Part shown: one piece after another, positions 36,548-44,933 of the stretch
How positions within the stretch are numbered: the first letter of the stretch is position 1
How the letters are laid out: every line of letters starts with the position of its first letter
From: Mesorhizobium sangaii
Lineage (GTDB): Bacteria > Pseudomonadota > Alphaproteobacteria > Rhizobiales > Rhizobiaceae
Direction of reading: 5' to 3'
Length of the DNA: 64,000 nt
NCBI RefSeq assembly: GCF_014207355.1
Contig: NZ_JACHEF010000001.1
Location: 1,557,812 to 1,621,811, forward strand
The notes under the pieces: model-generated
What the model saw: the letters and a program-made list of their open reading frames with translations, nothing else
Told to the model about the DNA's origin: nothing
Databases searched by the model: none
Program-made: the position numbers and the translations under genes

Positions 36548-38107
36548 GTGCTGGACAATACGCAGGTAGAACGGCTCGAAGCAGAGGCGGTCAACTCCGC
36601 CCGAGTGCGCCAGCCAATGTATGCCGCGCGCAAGAAGATCTTTCCAAAGCGCGCCGCGGGCAGCTTTCGCCAGTTCAAATGGATCGTGATGGCGATCACG
36701 CTCGGCATCTATTATCTGACGCCGTGGTTGCGTTGGGATCGGGGTCCGTTTGCCCCGGACCAGGCGGTGTTGCTCGATCTCGCCAACCGGCGCTTCTACT
36801 TCTTCTTCATCGAGATCTGGCCCCAAGAATTCTACTATGTGGCGGGCCTTCTGGTGATGGCCGGCGTCGGTCTTTTCCTGATCACGTCGACCGTTGGCCG
36901 TGCCTGGTGCGGCTACGCATGTCCCCAAACCGTGTGGGTCGATCTGTTTCTGGTCGTCGAGCGTGCCATCGAGGGCGACCGCAATGCTCGTATCAAGCTC
37001 GATGCCGGCCCCTGGACCGCCCGCAAGCTCGTGCTGCGGGTGTCGAAACACGCCATATGGCTGGTCATAGGCGCGGCGACCGGCGGCGCCTGGATCTTCT
37101 ATTTCGCCGACGCGCCGACGCTGGTCGGCGAGCTCTTCACCGGCACCGCGGCACCCGTCGCCTACATCACCGTCGCCGTGCTGACGGCGACGACCTATAC
37201 GTTCGGCGGGCTGATGCGTGAGCAGGTCTGCACCTATATGTGCCCATGGCCGCGCATTCAGGCGGCCATGCTCGACGAGAGTTCGCTCACCGTCACCTAC
37301 AATGACTGGCGCGGCGAACCGCGCTCACGTCACGCCAAGAAGGTGCTTGCCGCAGGGCAGTCCGTTGGCGACTGCGTCGACTGCAATGCCTGTGTCGCCG
37401 TCTGTCCGATGGGGATCGACATTCGCGATGGCCAGCAGCTCGAATGCATCACCTGCGCGCTTTGTATCGACGCCTGCGACGGCGTCATGGACAAGCTCGG
37501 CAAGGAGCGCGGGCTGATCTCCTACGCGACGCTGTCCGACTACAATGCCAACATGATGCTGGCGACCGCTGGCGGCGCCAGTTCGGTCAATCCGTCGCTG
37601 GTCAGAACAGCTGATGGCCTGTTCTCCGATAAGGTTTCGCATTTCCATATCCGCAAGATCTTTCGGCCGCGCACCTACGTATACATGGGTTTGTGGTCGC
37701 TGATTGGCCTGGGCCTGCTCTATTCGCTCCTGGCGCGCGACCGGCTCGAAGTCAACGTGCTGCATGACCGCAATCCGCAATTCGTCACGCTGTCCGACGG
37801 TTCGATCCGAAACGGTTACACGGTCAAGCTGCTCAACATGATCCCCGAGCCGCGGACGATCGTCGTCACGATTCAAGGCTTGTACGGGGCTGACATGAGC
37901 GTTGTCGGCGACGACATCCCGGCAGGCCGCTCTTTCACCATTCCGGTCGAGCCCGACCGCCTGAAGATGCTGAAGGTCTTTGTACGCCAGCCGGCGGAGC
38001 AGATCCGAGGCACGGCGCAAACCTTCACGTTCCGAGTCGAGGACAAGGCGAGCTTCGAGGCGGACGAATACACCGCCACGTTCAACGCACCGGAGATCGC
38101 CAAATGA
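36548..38107 (+). CDS. fixG: cbb3 oxidase assembly protein, iron-sulfur membrane oxidoreductase
   Basis: The 519-residue protein (CcoG/RdxA family) has about five helices and a central double 4Fe-4S ferredoxin domain (C276-x2-C-x2-C-x3-CP then C-x2-C-x2-C-x3-C, to about 312). RAWCGYACPQTVW and CTYMCPWPR are further family motifs. It is thought to reduce copper for cbb3 assembly. The C-terminal part is a periplasmic Ig-like domain. The start is GTG 36548 after GGAGA. Its stop overlaps the fixH start. Confidence 0.95.
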   Translation: MLDNTQVERLEAEAVNSARVRQPMYAARKKIFPKRAAGSFRQFKWIVMAITLGIYYLTPWLRWDRGPFAPDQAVLLDLANRRFYFFFIEIWPQEFYYVAGLLVMAGVGLFLITSTVGRAWCGYACPQTVWVDLFLVVERAIEGDRNARIKLDAGPWTARKLVLRVSKHAIWLVIGAATGGAWIFYFADAPTLVGELFTGTAAPVAYITVAVLTATTYTFGGLMREQVCTYMCPWPRIQAAMLDESSLTVTYNDWRGEPRSRHAKKVLAAGQSVGDCVDCNACVAVCPMGIDIRDGQQLECITCALCIDACDGVMDKLGKERGLISYATLSDYNANMMLATAGGASSVNPSLVRTADGLFSDKVSHFHIRKIFRPRTYVYMGLWSLIGLGLLYSLLARDRLEVNVLHDRNPQFVTLSDGSIRNGYTVKLLNMIPEPRTIVVTIQGLYGADMSVVGDDIPAGRSFTIPVEPDRLKMLKVFVRQPAEQIRGTAQTFTFRVEDKASFEADEYTATFNAPEIAK

Positions 38108-38601
38108 CCGCCAAGGCGCAAAAGTCCCGGGAATTCACAGGCAGGCACATGTTGGCGATCATCCTTGCCTTTTTCGGGGTGGTCATCGCGGTCAATCTGA
38201 CGATGGCAACGCTCGCCAACACGAGCTGGACCGGCCTTGTTGTCGAAAACACCTATGTCGCGAGCCAGCAGTTCAACAAGAAGGCCGAGGAAGGGCGCGC
38301 GCAGGCAGCCCTCGGCTGGACCGGCAAGCTGACCATCGCATGGGGCGAGGTCCGCTATAGCCTTACCGACGCCGGCGGCAAGCCGGTTGCCTTGCATGGC
38401 GTCAAGGTGCTGTTTCGCCATCCCGCCTACGAGAAGGAGGACAAGGCCATCACGCTTGCCGTCGCCTCGGGCCAGGAATTTGCTGCCCAGCACATCCCCA
38501 AGGACGGCGTCTGGATCGTCGAAGTCGACGCCGACGCCGGTCTGGCAGAGCCATACCGCGATGTCCGCAGGATCATGATTTCCCATGGAGCGCTGAAATG
38601 A
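38104..38601 (+). CDS. fixH: cbb3 oxidase assembly protein FixH
   Basis: The 165-residue protein has one N-terminal helix (about 16-38) and a periplasmic FixH domain with GLVVENTYVASQQFNKKAEE. It takes part in cbb3 maturation together with FixG, FixI and FixS. Start and stop both overlap neighbouring genes by 4 bp (ATGA), so translation is coupled. Confidence 0.95.
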   Translation: MTAKAQKSREFTGRHMLAIILAFFGVVIAVNLTMATLANTSWTGLVVENTYVASQQFNKKAEEGRAQAALGWTGKLTIAWGEVRYSLTDAGGKPVALHGVKVLFRHPAYEKEDKAITLAVASGQEFAAQHIPKDGVWIVEVDADAGLAEPYRDVRRIMISHGALK

Positions 38602-40886
38602 GCTGTTGTGCACCGGGTGCTGAAATGGCGCTGGATCTGGCCAGCACCACATCGGTCCTTCCGTCCAGCCAGGAGATCAGGCTGGCAAGCCGATCGCTTG
38701 GCGGTGATCTTCACCAAACCGACCTTTCGGTGCCGACTGTTCATTGCGCCACCTGCATCCAGGCGATCGAGACGGCGCTTGGAAAGCTCGATCACGTCGA
38801 GGGCGCTCGCGTGAACCTGTCGACAAAGCGGGTCGCGGTCCGCTGGCGTGGAAACGAAGTACCACCATTTGTCGCCGCGCTGGGACGGCTGGGTTATGAG
38901 GCGCATCTGTTCGAACCGGAGGTCGGTGACAAGGACAAGACGCTTTCGGAGTTGATCCGCGCCGTCGCTGTTGCCGGCTTTGCGGCTGGCAACATCATGC
39001 TGCTCTCGGTCTCGGTCTGGTCCGGAGCCGAAGGCGCGACCCGCGACCTGTTCCATTGGGTCTCGGCGCTGATCGCCATTCCTGCGCTGGCCTTCGCCGG
39101 CGGCATCTTCTTCCGCTCGGCCTGGAACGCGCTGCGCCACGGCCGCATGAACATGGACGTGCCGATCGCGGTCGGGGTGTCGCTCGCCTACGCCATGAGC
39201 CTCTACGAGACGATCAACCATGGCGACCACGCCTATTTCGACGCGTCGGTGTCGTTGCTGTTCTTCCTGTTGATCGGCCGCACGCTGGATCATGTGATGC
39301 GGGAGCGTGCCCGGACTGCGGTGAAAGGCCTGTCACAGCTGGCCGCGCGCGGCGCCATGGTGCTGCGCGGCGACGGCGCCCGCGACTATCTGCCGGTTGG
39401 CGAGATCGAACCGGGAATGCAGATGCTGATCGCAGCCGGCGAAAGAATCCCCGTCGACGGCAAGATCATTCAGGGGGCGTCGGATCTGGACTGTTCACTG
39501 GTCTCCGGCGAGAGCACGCCCCGAAACGTGGCGCCGGGCGAAACCGTGCAAGCCGGTGTCCTCAATCTTACCGGCTCGCTGACGATCGAGGCGACAGCTG
39601 CCGCCAAGGAATCGTTCCTGGCGCAAATGGTTCGCCTGATGGAGGCCGCGGAGGGCGGGCGGGCGCACTATCGCCGGATCGCCGATCGCGTTTCAGCACT
39701 CTATGCTCCGGTGGTTCATCTGACCGCCTTCGCGACATTCCTTGGCTGGATGGCGGCGACTGGCGACTGGCACCGGGCGATTACCATCGCCATTGCCGTT
39801 CTGATCATCACATGCCCGTGCGCGCTCGGCCTCGCCGTGCCGATCGTGCAGGTGGTCGCCGCGCGGCGGCTGTTCGAGAACGGCATCATGGTCAAGGATG
39901 GTTCGGCCATGGAGCGCCTGGCGACGATTGATACCACAGTGTTCGACAAGACCGGAACGCTCACGCTCGGACAGCCCCGGCTGGTCAATGCGGGCTCGAT
40001 CGATCCGGCCATGCTGGCAATCGCTGCAGACATGGCCGCGCATTCCCGCCACCCGTTTTCCAAGGCCATAGCCGGCTTTGCCGCTCCTAGTGGGCAACAC
40101 AAATTCGATGCCGTCACCGAGCACCCGGGATTTGGTATCGAAGCGACTAACGCAGGAAGCGCCTGGCGGCTGGGCCGGCGCGGGTGGGCTGGATGGAAGG
40201 CCCGGACCGGTGGCGAAGGCAAGCATGGCTATGGCGGAACGGTCCTGACAAAAGACGGCTTCATTGTCGCGACCTTCGATTTCGAGGACGCGCTGCGTGC
40301 CGACGCCAGGACGGCGATCGGGCAATTGAACGACGCCGGGGTGTTGGTGGAAATGCTGTCGGGTGACACCGCAGGCGCCTGCGGCGAAGTTGCAAAAATG
40401 CTCGGTGTCGACGACTTCGTTCCGTGCCTGCTGCCGTCCGGCAAGGTCGAACGCATCGAGACCATGGCGAAAGACGGACATAAGGTTCTGATGGTTGGCG
40501 ATGGCCTCAACGACACGCCGGCGCTGAACGCGGCGCATGTCTCGATCGCACCGGCCACCGCCGCCGACATTGGCCGCAACGCGGCCGATTTCGTCTTCCT
40601 GCGCGAAAGCCTTCTGGCTGTGCCGCTGGCGCTTGACGTCTCGCGCAAGGCGGGACACCTGATCCGCCAGAACATCGCGATCGCGATCATCTACAACGCT
40701 GTCGCCGTGCCGATCGCCATCCTTGGGCACGTGACGCCATTGATAGCGGCGATCGCCATGTCCGCCTCATCGCTGCTTGTCATTGGAAATGCGCTGCGAT
40801 TGCAAACATCGATGCCAAATTCACCGGCGAAGGAGGTTCGCCGAAACAGGCAATCCGACTTCAACGAACTGGCCCGATCGTCATGA
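38598..40886 (+). CDS. fixI: Copper-transporting P-type ATPase for cbb3 assembly
   Basis: The 762-residue P1B ATPase has an N-terminal heavy-metal domain with C50-AT-C53 and extra cysteines in MSCCAPG. The metal-transport motif CPC is at 406-408, the phosphorylation site DKTGT at about 450, and GDGLNDTPAL follows. Members of this CcoI/FixI type export Cu+ for insertion into cbb3 oxidase. It overlaps fixH and fixS by 4 bp each. Confidence 0.95.
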   Translation: MSCCAPGAEMALDLASTTSVLPSSQEIRLASRSLGGDLHQTDLSVPTVHCATCIQAIETALGKLDHVEGARVNLSTKRVAVRWRGNEVPPFVAALGRLGYEAHLFEPEVGDKDKTLSELIRAVAVAGFAAGNIMLLSVSVWSGAEGATRDLFHWVSALIAIPALAFAGGIFFRSAWNALRHGRMNMDVPIAVGVSLAYAMSLYETINHGDHAYFDASVSLLFFLLIGRTLDHVMRERARTAVKGLSQLAARGAMVLRGDGARDYLPVGEIEPGMQMLIAAGERIPVDGKIIQGASDLDCSLVSGESTPRNVAPGETVQAGVLNLTGSLTIEATAAAKESFLAQMVRLMEAAEGGRAHYRRIADRVSALYAPVVHLTAFATFLGWMAATGDWHRAITIAIAVLIITCPCALGLAVPIVQVVAARRLFENGIMVKDGSAMERLATIDTTVFDKTGTLTLGQPRLVNAGSIDPAMLAIAADMAAHSRHPFSKAIAGFAAPSGQHKFDAVTEHPGFGIEATNAGSAWRLGRRGWAGWKARTGGEGKHGYGGTVLTKDGFIVATFDFEDALRADARTAIGQLNDAGVLVEMLSGDTAGACGEVAKMLGVDDFVPCLLPSGKVERIETMAKDGHKVLMVGDGLNDTPALNAAHVSIAPATAADIGRNAADFVFLRESLLAVPLALDVSRKAGHLIRQNIAIAIIYNAVAVPIAILGHVTPLIAAIAMSASSLLVIGNALRLQTSMPNSPAKEVRRNRQSDFNELARSS

Positions 40887-41038
40887 CAAACCTCACCTAC
40901 CTCATACCCGTAGCCCTTTCCCTTGGGGCACTTGGACTTGGGGGCTTCCTGTGGGCTTTGAAAAGTGGCCAGTATGAAGATCTTGATGGAGCCGCCGAGA
41001 GGATCCTCATCGATCTGGAAGACAAGAGCGAGCGCTGA
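40883..41038 (+). CDS. fixS: cbb3 oxidase maturation protein FixS
   Basis: A short 51-residue protein follows fixI with a 4-bp ATGA overlap. It has one helix (TYLIPVALSLGALGLGGFLW, about 5-24) and then SGQYEDLDGAAERIL, the typical FixS/CcoS pattern. It is needed for cofactor insertion into the oxidase. Confidence 0.92.
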   Translation: MTNLTYLIPVALSLGALGLGGFLWALKSGQYEDLDGAAERILIDLEDKSER

Positions 41039-41134
41039 TGCAGAACGAAGTAGGATCAGGGCGGGAGTCAGCCAAACTGCGCTACGATGCCTGAGCCCGT
41101 AGGAAAGAAACCGTAGGCCTGTGAGGAAATCCGC

Positions 41135-41836
41135 TTGGTTGCGCTGGACCGATCGCTGATATCGCAGCTGCAGCTCTTCCAGGGGATGGCGCCCCAGGAG
41201 CAAAGCGAGATTCTCAAAGGCGCTCGATCGTCACGCTACGCCAAGGACTCCGCCATCTTCGAGCAGGAAACCGAGGCCCATTCGTTTTTCGTGCTGATCT
41301 CTGGCCACATACGCGTCGTCCGCACCACGCCGGATGGGCAGCAGGTCATCGCCAGATACATCAGCGAAGGCGAGATTTTTGGTGTCGCCGCAGCCCTCGG
41401 CCGGACGACCTATCCCGCCAGCGCAGTCGCGGCGGTCGACTGCGTGGTGCTGGCCTGGCCCAACGCTCTTTGGCCGGAGTTGGCGCGACGGTTTCCGGTG
41501 TTTGGAGCAACCACCTACAGGACAGTCGGAAACAGGCTGCAGGAGGCCCAGACGCGGGTGGTGGAGATGTCCACGGAGCAGGTGGAGCAGAGGGTCGCGC
41601 ATGCCTTGTTGCGATTGGCAAACCAGACCGGCCGAAAGACCGACAGCGGCATCGAAATCGATTTCCCGATTTCAAGGCAGGACATTGCCGAGATGACGGG
41701 AACGACGCTGCACACCGTCAGCCGCCTGCTCAGCAAGTGGGAAGACAATGGAATCATCGTCAGCGGGCGCCAGAAAGTCACCGTGAAGGATGCGCATCGC
41801 CTTGTGGTTCTGGCCGAGAACCGGAACAAGGGATGA
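41135..41836 (+). CDS. Crp/Fnr-family regulator without FNR cysteines
   Basis: The 233-residue protein has a cyclic-nucleotide-like sensor domain (about 15-130) and a Crp-type helix-turn-helix (ISRQDIAEMTGTTLHTVSRLLSKW, about 172-195). The cysteine cluster of FNR is absent, so it does not carry the same oxygen-sensing cluster. Heme-based NO sensors of the Dnr/NnrR type or FixK-like proteins are possible. The start is TTG 41135 after GAGGAA. It lies 97 bp after fixS without an obvious anaerobox of its own. Confidence 0.82.
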   Translation: MVALDRSLISQLQLFQGMAPQEQSEILKGARSSRYAKDSAIFEQETEAHSFFVLISGHIRVVRTTPDGQQVIARYISEGEIFGVAAALGRTTYPASAVAAVDCVVLAWPNALWPELARRFPVFGATTYRTVGNRLQEAQTRVVEMSTEQVEQRVAHALLRLANQTGRKTDSGIEIDFPISRQDIAEMTGTTLHTVSRLLSKWEDNGIIVSGRQKVTVKDAHRLVVLAENRNKG

Positions 41837-41839
41837 TGC

Positions 41840-42055
41840 TTACCGTTCGCCTCGAACAGCCGACTCCAGGTCCAAAATGAAGCGGGCCTCGTCGATCCGA
41901 TGTTCGCGGCATGCTTCGGCAACGGTATGGAAAGTGCCTATCGGGCAGCCAACGCAAAGCATCCTGTAGCTCAGCATCACCGCTACCGTTGCCGGCCATT
42001 TACGCATGATCTCGTCGACGATCATGTCCCGACCGATCGAACTGAGTTCCTTCAC
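41840..42055 (-). CDS. DUF1858 redox-disulfide domain protein
   Basis: The 71-residue protein matches the DUF1858 family, with DEIMRKWPATVAVMLSYRMLCVGCPIGTFHTVAEAC. The CVGC motif forms the predicted redox pair, and such proteins often accompany nitrogen-oxide or anaerobic functions. I kept the GTG at 42055 because GGAGA precedes it; ATG 42025 is the alternative. It converges on the Crp/Fnr gene with 3 bp between stops. Confidence 0.75.
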   Translation of the reverse strand: MKELSSIGRDMIVDEIMRKWPATVAVMLSYRMLCVGCPIGTFHTVAEACREHRIDEARFILDLESAVRGER

Positions 42056-42214
42056 GATAGGGTCTCCGCGGTTTGCGAAGCCTCGTGATATATCCCGCGC
42101 GCGCCGCCTTCGTTGTGCTTGCGCAACTTCGTAGAATGGGCCGAACCCTCTCGAGACTATCTTGCGGGAGGAAAAGCGCCGTTGGCGTAGGTCGGGATCG
42201 AGGTCGCAAAACCG

Positions 42215-42910
42215 TCAGATGGCAGTACCGACGACGGCACCGATGCCGGCGGTCAGCGCCATTGCCAGCGCCCCCCAGAAGGTGACGCGAACCGTTGCCC
42301 TCAACACATTGGCGCCGCCGGCCTTGGCCCCAATGGCGCCCAGAACCGCCAGGAACAGGAGCGAGGCAACAGACACCGTTGCGGCAAGCCAGTCGGCCGG
42401 CGAAACAAACACCATCGCCAATGGCATGGCCGCGCCAACCGAAAATGCCGCCGCAGAGGTCAGCGCGGCCTGGATTGGTTTGGCCGTCGTCACCTCCGAA
42501 ATACCGAGTTCGTCACGTGCGTGGGCGCCCAGCGCGTCCTTCGCCATCAATTGGTCGGCGACCTGCAAGGCCAGCGTTGGCTCCACGCCACGTTTGACAT
42601 AGATCTCCGCAAGTTCATGTCGCTCGAAATCTGGCTGCGTCGCCAATTCCCCTCTCTCACGCGCAAGGTCGGCTTGTTCGGTATCGGACTGCGAACTGAC
42701 CGAGACATACTCGCCGGCCGCCATCGACATCGCACCGGCGACCAATCCGGCCACGCCGGCCACCAGCACATTGGAGGCCGCTGCATTGGCCGCTGCCACG
42801 CCAACGATCAGGCTGGCCGTCGAGACTATGCCGTCATTGGCGCCGAGCACGGCAGCGCGCAGCCAGCCGACGCGCGACACGAGATGGTTTTCACTGTGCA
42901 AGCGGCTCAT
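42215..42910 (-). CDS. VIT1/CCC1-family metal transporter
   Basis: The 231-residue protein has the VIT family pattern. GANDGIVSTASLIVGVAAAN lies in helix 1 and MSMAAGEYVSVSSQSDTEQADL in helix 2. A cytosolic metal-binding segment (about 80-135) and three C-terminal helices follow. Family members move Fe2+ or Mn2+. The ATG overlaps the stop of the truncated cytochrome b561 gene, so both come from one leftward transcript behind a possible anaerobox. Confidence 0.87.
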   Translation of the reverse strand: MSRLHSENHLVSRVGWLRAAVLGANDGIVSTASLIVGVAAANAAASNVLVAGVAGLVAGAMSMAAGEYVSVSSQSDTEQADLARERGELATQPDFERHELAEIYVKRGVEPTLALQVADQLMAKDALGAHARDELGISEVTTAKPIQAALTSAAAFSVGAAMPLAMVFVSPADWLAATVSVASLLFLAVLGAIGAKAGGANVLRATVRVTFWGALAMALTAGIGAVVGTAI

Positions 42911-43227
42911 GACATCACGGCGAGATGGGCGGCCGCAGCAACCCGCTTTTGCAGGACGCTTTTTTCGGGAGGCGCCGCCGGCACACCTTCCCAGAGACGG
43001 ACTGCAAACCGCCAGATCGTCAGCACCAGAACGGCCAAACCGACATAGACATGGATGTTCGCGTTGAAGATGTCGCCAGCTGCCGACTCGGTGCCGCGCG
43101 AGAACGCCCGGTAAGCCGGCTTGATGTCCTCACCGATCACAAGCTGCAGGACGATCAGCACCGCGATAGTGAAATGCAGCAATATCTGGGCTCCGGTGTA
43201 TGCGGCAGGCTCGTGGGCAACAGTCAT
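42907..43227 (-). CDS. Cytochrome b561-like protein, truncated to its N-terminal half
   Basis: The 106 residues match the first two helices of bacterial cytochrome b561, with heme-ligand-like histidines in ILLHFTIAVL and ANIHVYVGLAVLVLTIWRFAVRLWEG. A typical member has about 180 residues and four helices. Here the frame ends in AAAAHLAVMS, exactly at the start codon of the VIT gene (ATGA). It may be a deletion product joined to the next gene, or a short form. Function is doubtful without the second heme-ligand pair. Confidence 0.65.
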   Translation of the reverse strand: MTVAHEPAAYTGAQILLHFTIAVLIVLQLVIGEDIKPAYRAFSRGTESAAGDIFNANIHVYVGLAVLVLTIWRFAVRLWEGVPAAPPEKSVLQKRVAAAAHLAVMS

Positions 43228-43281
43228 AGGCAGCTATCTCGCTTGAGAGAACCTTCCTACATTGCTGCTTATGCGACGATC

Positions 43282-43295
43282 TTGATCTAGGACAA
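43282..43295 (-). promoter_or_regulatory. Weak FNR/FixK-like box TTGATCTAGGACAA
   Basis: The left half is perfect and the right half matches 3 of 5 bases. It lies 54 bp before the cytochrome b561 start and 147 bp before the divergent FMN-binding protein gene. Confidence 0.45.
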
Positions 43296-43441
43296 GTCAC
43301 CTTGTCGTCCCTTGAGCTTTCACGACCCCTCGGAGTTCGTCCCTGGCTGACAGCCAGTTGTCAGCTTGGTCGTGGGATATTGCATCCGAAGCGTACTAGA
43401 TGGGTCGCCTCTGCAAGGTTCAACGTGGAAGCACAATTCCG

Positions 43442-44185
43442 ATGAAACAGATTGCCCTTTCACTTCTGGTGATCGCCGCCTCCGGCGCCTATGTCTGGGA
43501 TCAAGCCGGCAAACGGCCAGCCGAAGATGTGCTTGGTTCGGCGCTGCCGGCAGACGCGACAGAGGCGCCAGGCTCAGCCGCGCCGGTGTTCCGGACCTTG
43601 CCGGCGCCCTCACCCCAGTTCAGGACAAGGTTCCCGATCGCAAGGGAAACGACGGCGAGCATAGCAGTTGACGCCAGACGGCCAAATGATCCCGTGAAGC
43701 AGACAGCAGTTCGGGTGGCACCACAACCATCGCCGGCGCCACCGAAGCAGCCAGTAGCGCCGGCTGTCACCGATCCTGCGTCGTCAACGCCTTCATTCGC
43801 CTTGACTCCAGCCGTCTACATACCTGTCCCGGAGCCGAGGCCGGCATATCCGGACGCGCCCGCACGTCTTGTCCCGGCGGGTATGAAGGTCGCGACACAG
43901 AGTTATGCCGACGGCGTCTACACCGGCCCGCCCGCCGATGCCTATTACGGCATCATCCAGCTTCAAGCCCTCGTGCAGGGTGGGCAGCTTACGGCGCTGA
44001 AGGTGCTGAAATACCCATCCGACCGCCGCACCTCCATCAACATCAACAGACAAGCGCTGCCCATGCTGCGCGACGAAGCGATCCGCGCGCAAAGCGCCAA
44101 TGTCGACATTATTTCGGGCGCGACGCTGACCAGCAGGGCCTTCATCCAGTCGCTGCGCGGCGCGCTGAAGAAAGCATCTTCCTAG
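43442..44185 (+). CDS. Membrane-anchored FMN-binding domain protein (RnfG/NqrC-like)
   Basis: The 247-residue protein has an N-terminal signal anchor (about 3-18), a long proline- and alanine-rich linker (about 35-145) and a C-terminal FMN_bind domain. The domain ends in D222-IIS-GA-T228, the D-x-x-S-G-A-T flavinylation site where ApbE attaches FMN through phosphate to the threonine. It would be a periplasmic one-electron carrier. apbE follows after 4 bp, and then a membrane reductase. I chose ATG 43442. Confidence 0.87.
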   Translation: MKQIALSLLVIAASGAYVWDQAGKRPAEDVLGSALPADATEAPGSAAPVFRTLPAPSPQFRTRFPIARETTASIAVDARRPNDPVKQTAVRVAPQPSPAPPKQPVAPAVTDPASSTPSFALTPAVYIPVPEPRPAYPDAPARLVPAGMKVATQSYADGVYTGPPADAYYGIIQLQALVQGGQLTALKVLKYPSDRRTSININRQALPMLRDEAIRAQSANVDIISGATLTSRAFIQSLRGALKKASS

Positions 44186-44189
44186 GTCC

Positions 44190-44933
44190 ATGCGTTACAC
44201 GCGCATTTTGATGGGAATGCCCATTACGATCGAAGTCTGTGGCGCGTCGAACGATGAGCTGATCGAGACGGTCTTCGACTATTTCGACCATATCGACCGG
44301 CGCTTCAGCACATACCGGGCCGACAGCGAGATCACGGCCATCAATCGCGGCGACGTTCCGGTCGTCGCGTGGAGCGGCGAGATGACCGAAGTGTTTGCTC
44401 TCGCGCAGCAGACGAAAGACGAGACGGACGGATACTTCGATATTCGCAAGCCCGACGGGTCGCTCGATCCTTCCGGCATTGTCAAGGGCTGGGCCATCCG
44501 CAACGCGGCCGCCATTGTTCAGCGAGCCGGCATCCGCGATTTCTTCATCGAGGCGGGAGGCGACGTCCAGTCCTGCGGCAAGAATGCCTCGGGCCGGGAC
44601 TGGAGCGTCGGCATCCGCAATCCCTTCAACACCCAAGAGATCGTGAAAATCGTCTATCCCCGTGGTCGCGGAGTGGCGACCTCCGGAAGCTATGTGCGGG
44701 GTCAACACATATACAACCCGCATGCAGTCGGCAGTCCGATCCAGGAGATCGTCAGCCTGACTGTCATCGGCGCCGATGTGCTCGAAGCCGATCGTTTCGC
44801 CACGGCTGCCTTCGCCATGGGTCGGGACGGCATTCTCTTCATCGAGCAGACGCCTGGCCTGGAGGGCTATGTCATAGACACCAATGGCCGCGCCACGCCG
44901 ACAACCGGGTTCGGAGCCCTTTGCCTGCCATGA
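44190..44933 (+). CDS. apbE: FAD:protein FMN transferase
   Basis: The 247-residue enzyme transfers FMN from FAD to threonine of the neighbouring FMN-binding protein. It shows MGMPITIEV, RFSTYRADSEI, DPSGIVKGWA, FIEAGGDV and ADRFATAAFAMG. Unlike most ApbE proteins it has no signal peptide or lipobox: the family core starts at residue 7. It lies 4 bp after its likely substrate gene and overlaps the downstream reductase gene by 4 bp (ATGA). Confidence 0.93.
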   Translation: MRYTRILMGMPITIEVCGASNDELIETVFDYFDHIDRRFSTYRADSEITAINRGDVPVVAWSGEMTEVFALAQQTKDETDGYFDIRKPDGSLDPSGIVKGWAIRNAAAIVQRAGIRDFFIEAGGDVQSCGKNASGRDWSVGIRNPFNTQEIVKIVYPRGRGVATSGSYVRGQHIYNPHAVGSPIQEIVSLTVIGADVLEADRFATAAFAMGRDGILFIEQTPGLEGYVIDTNGRATPTTGFGALCLP

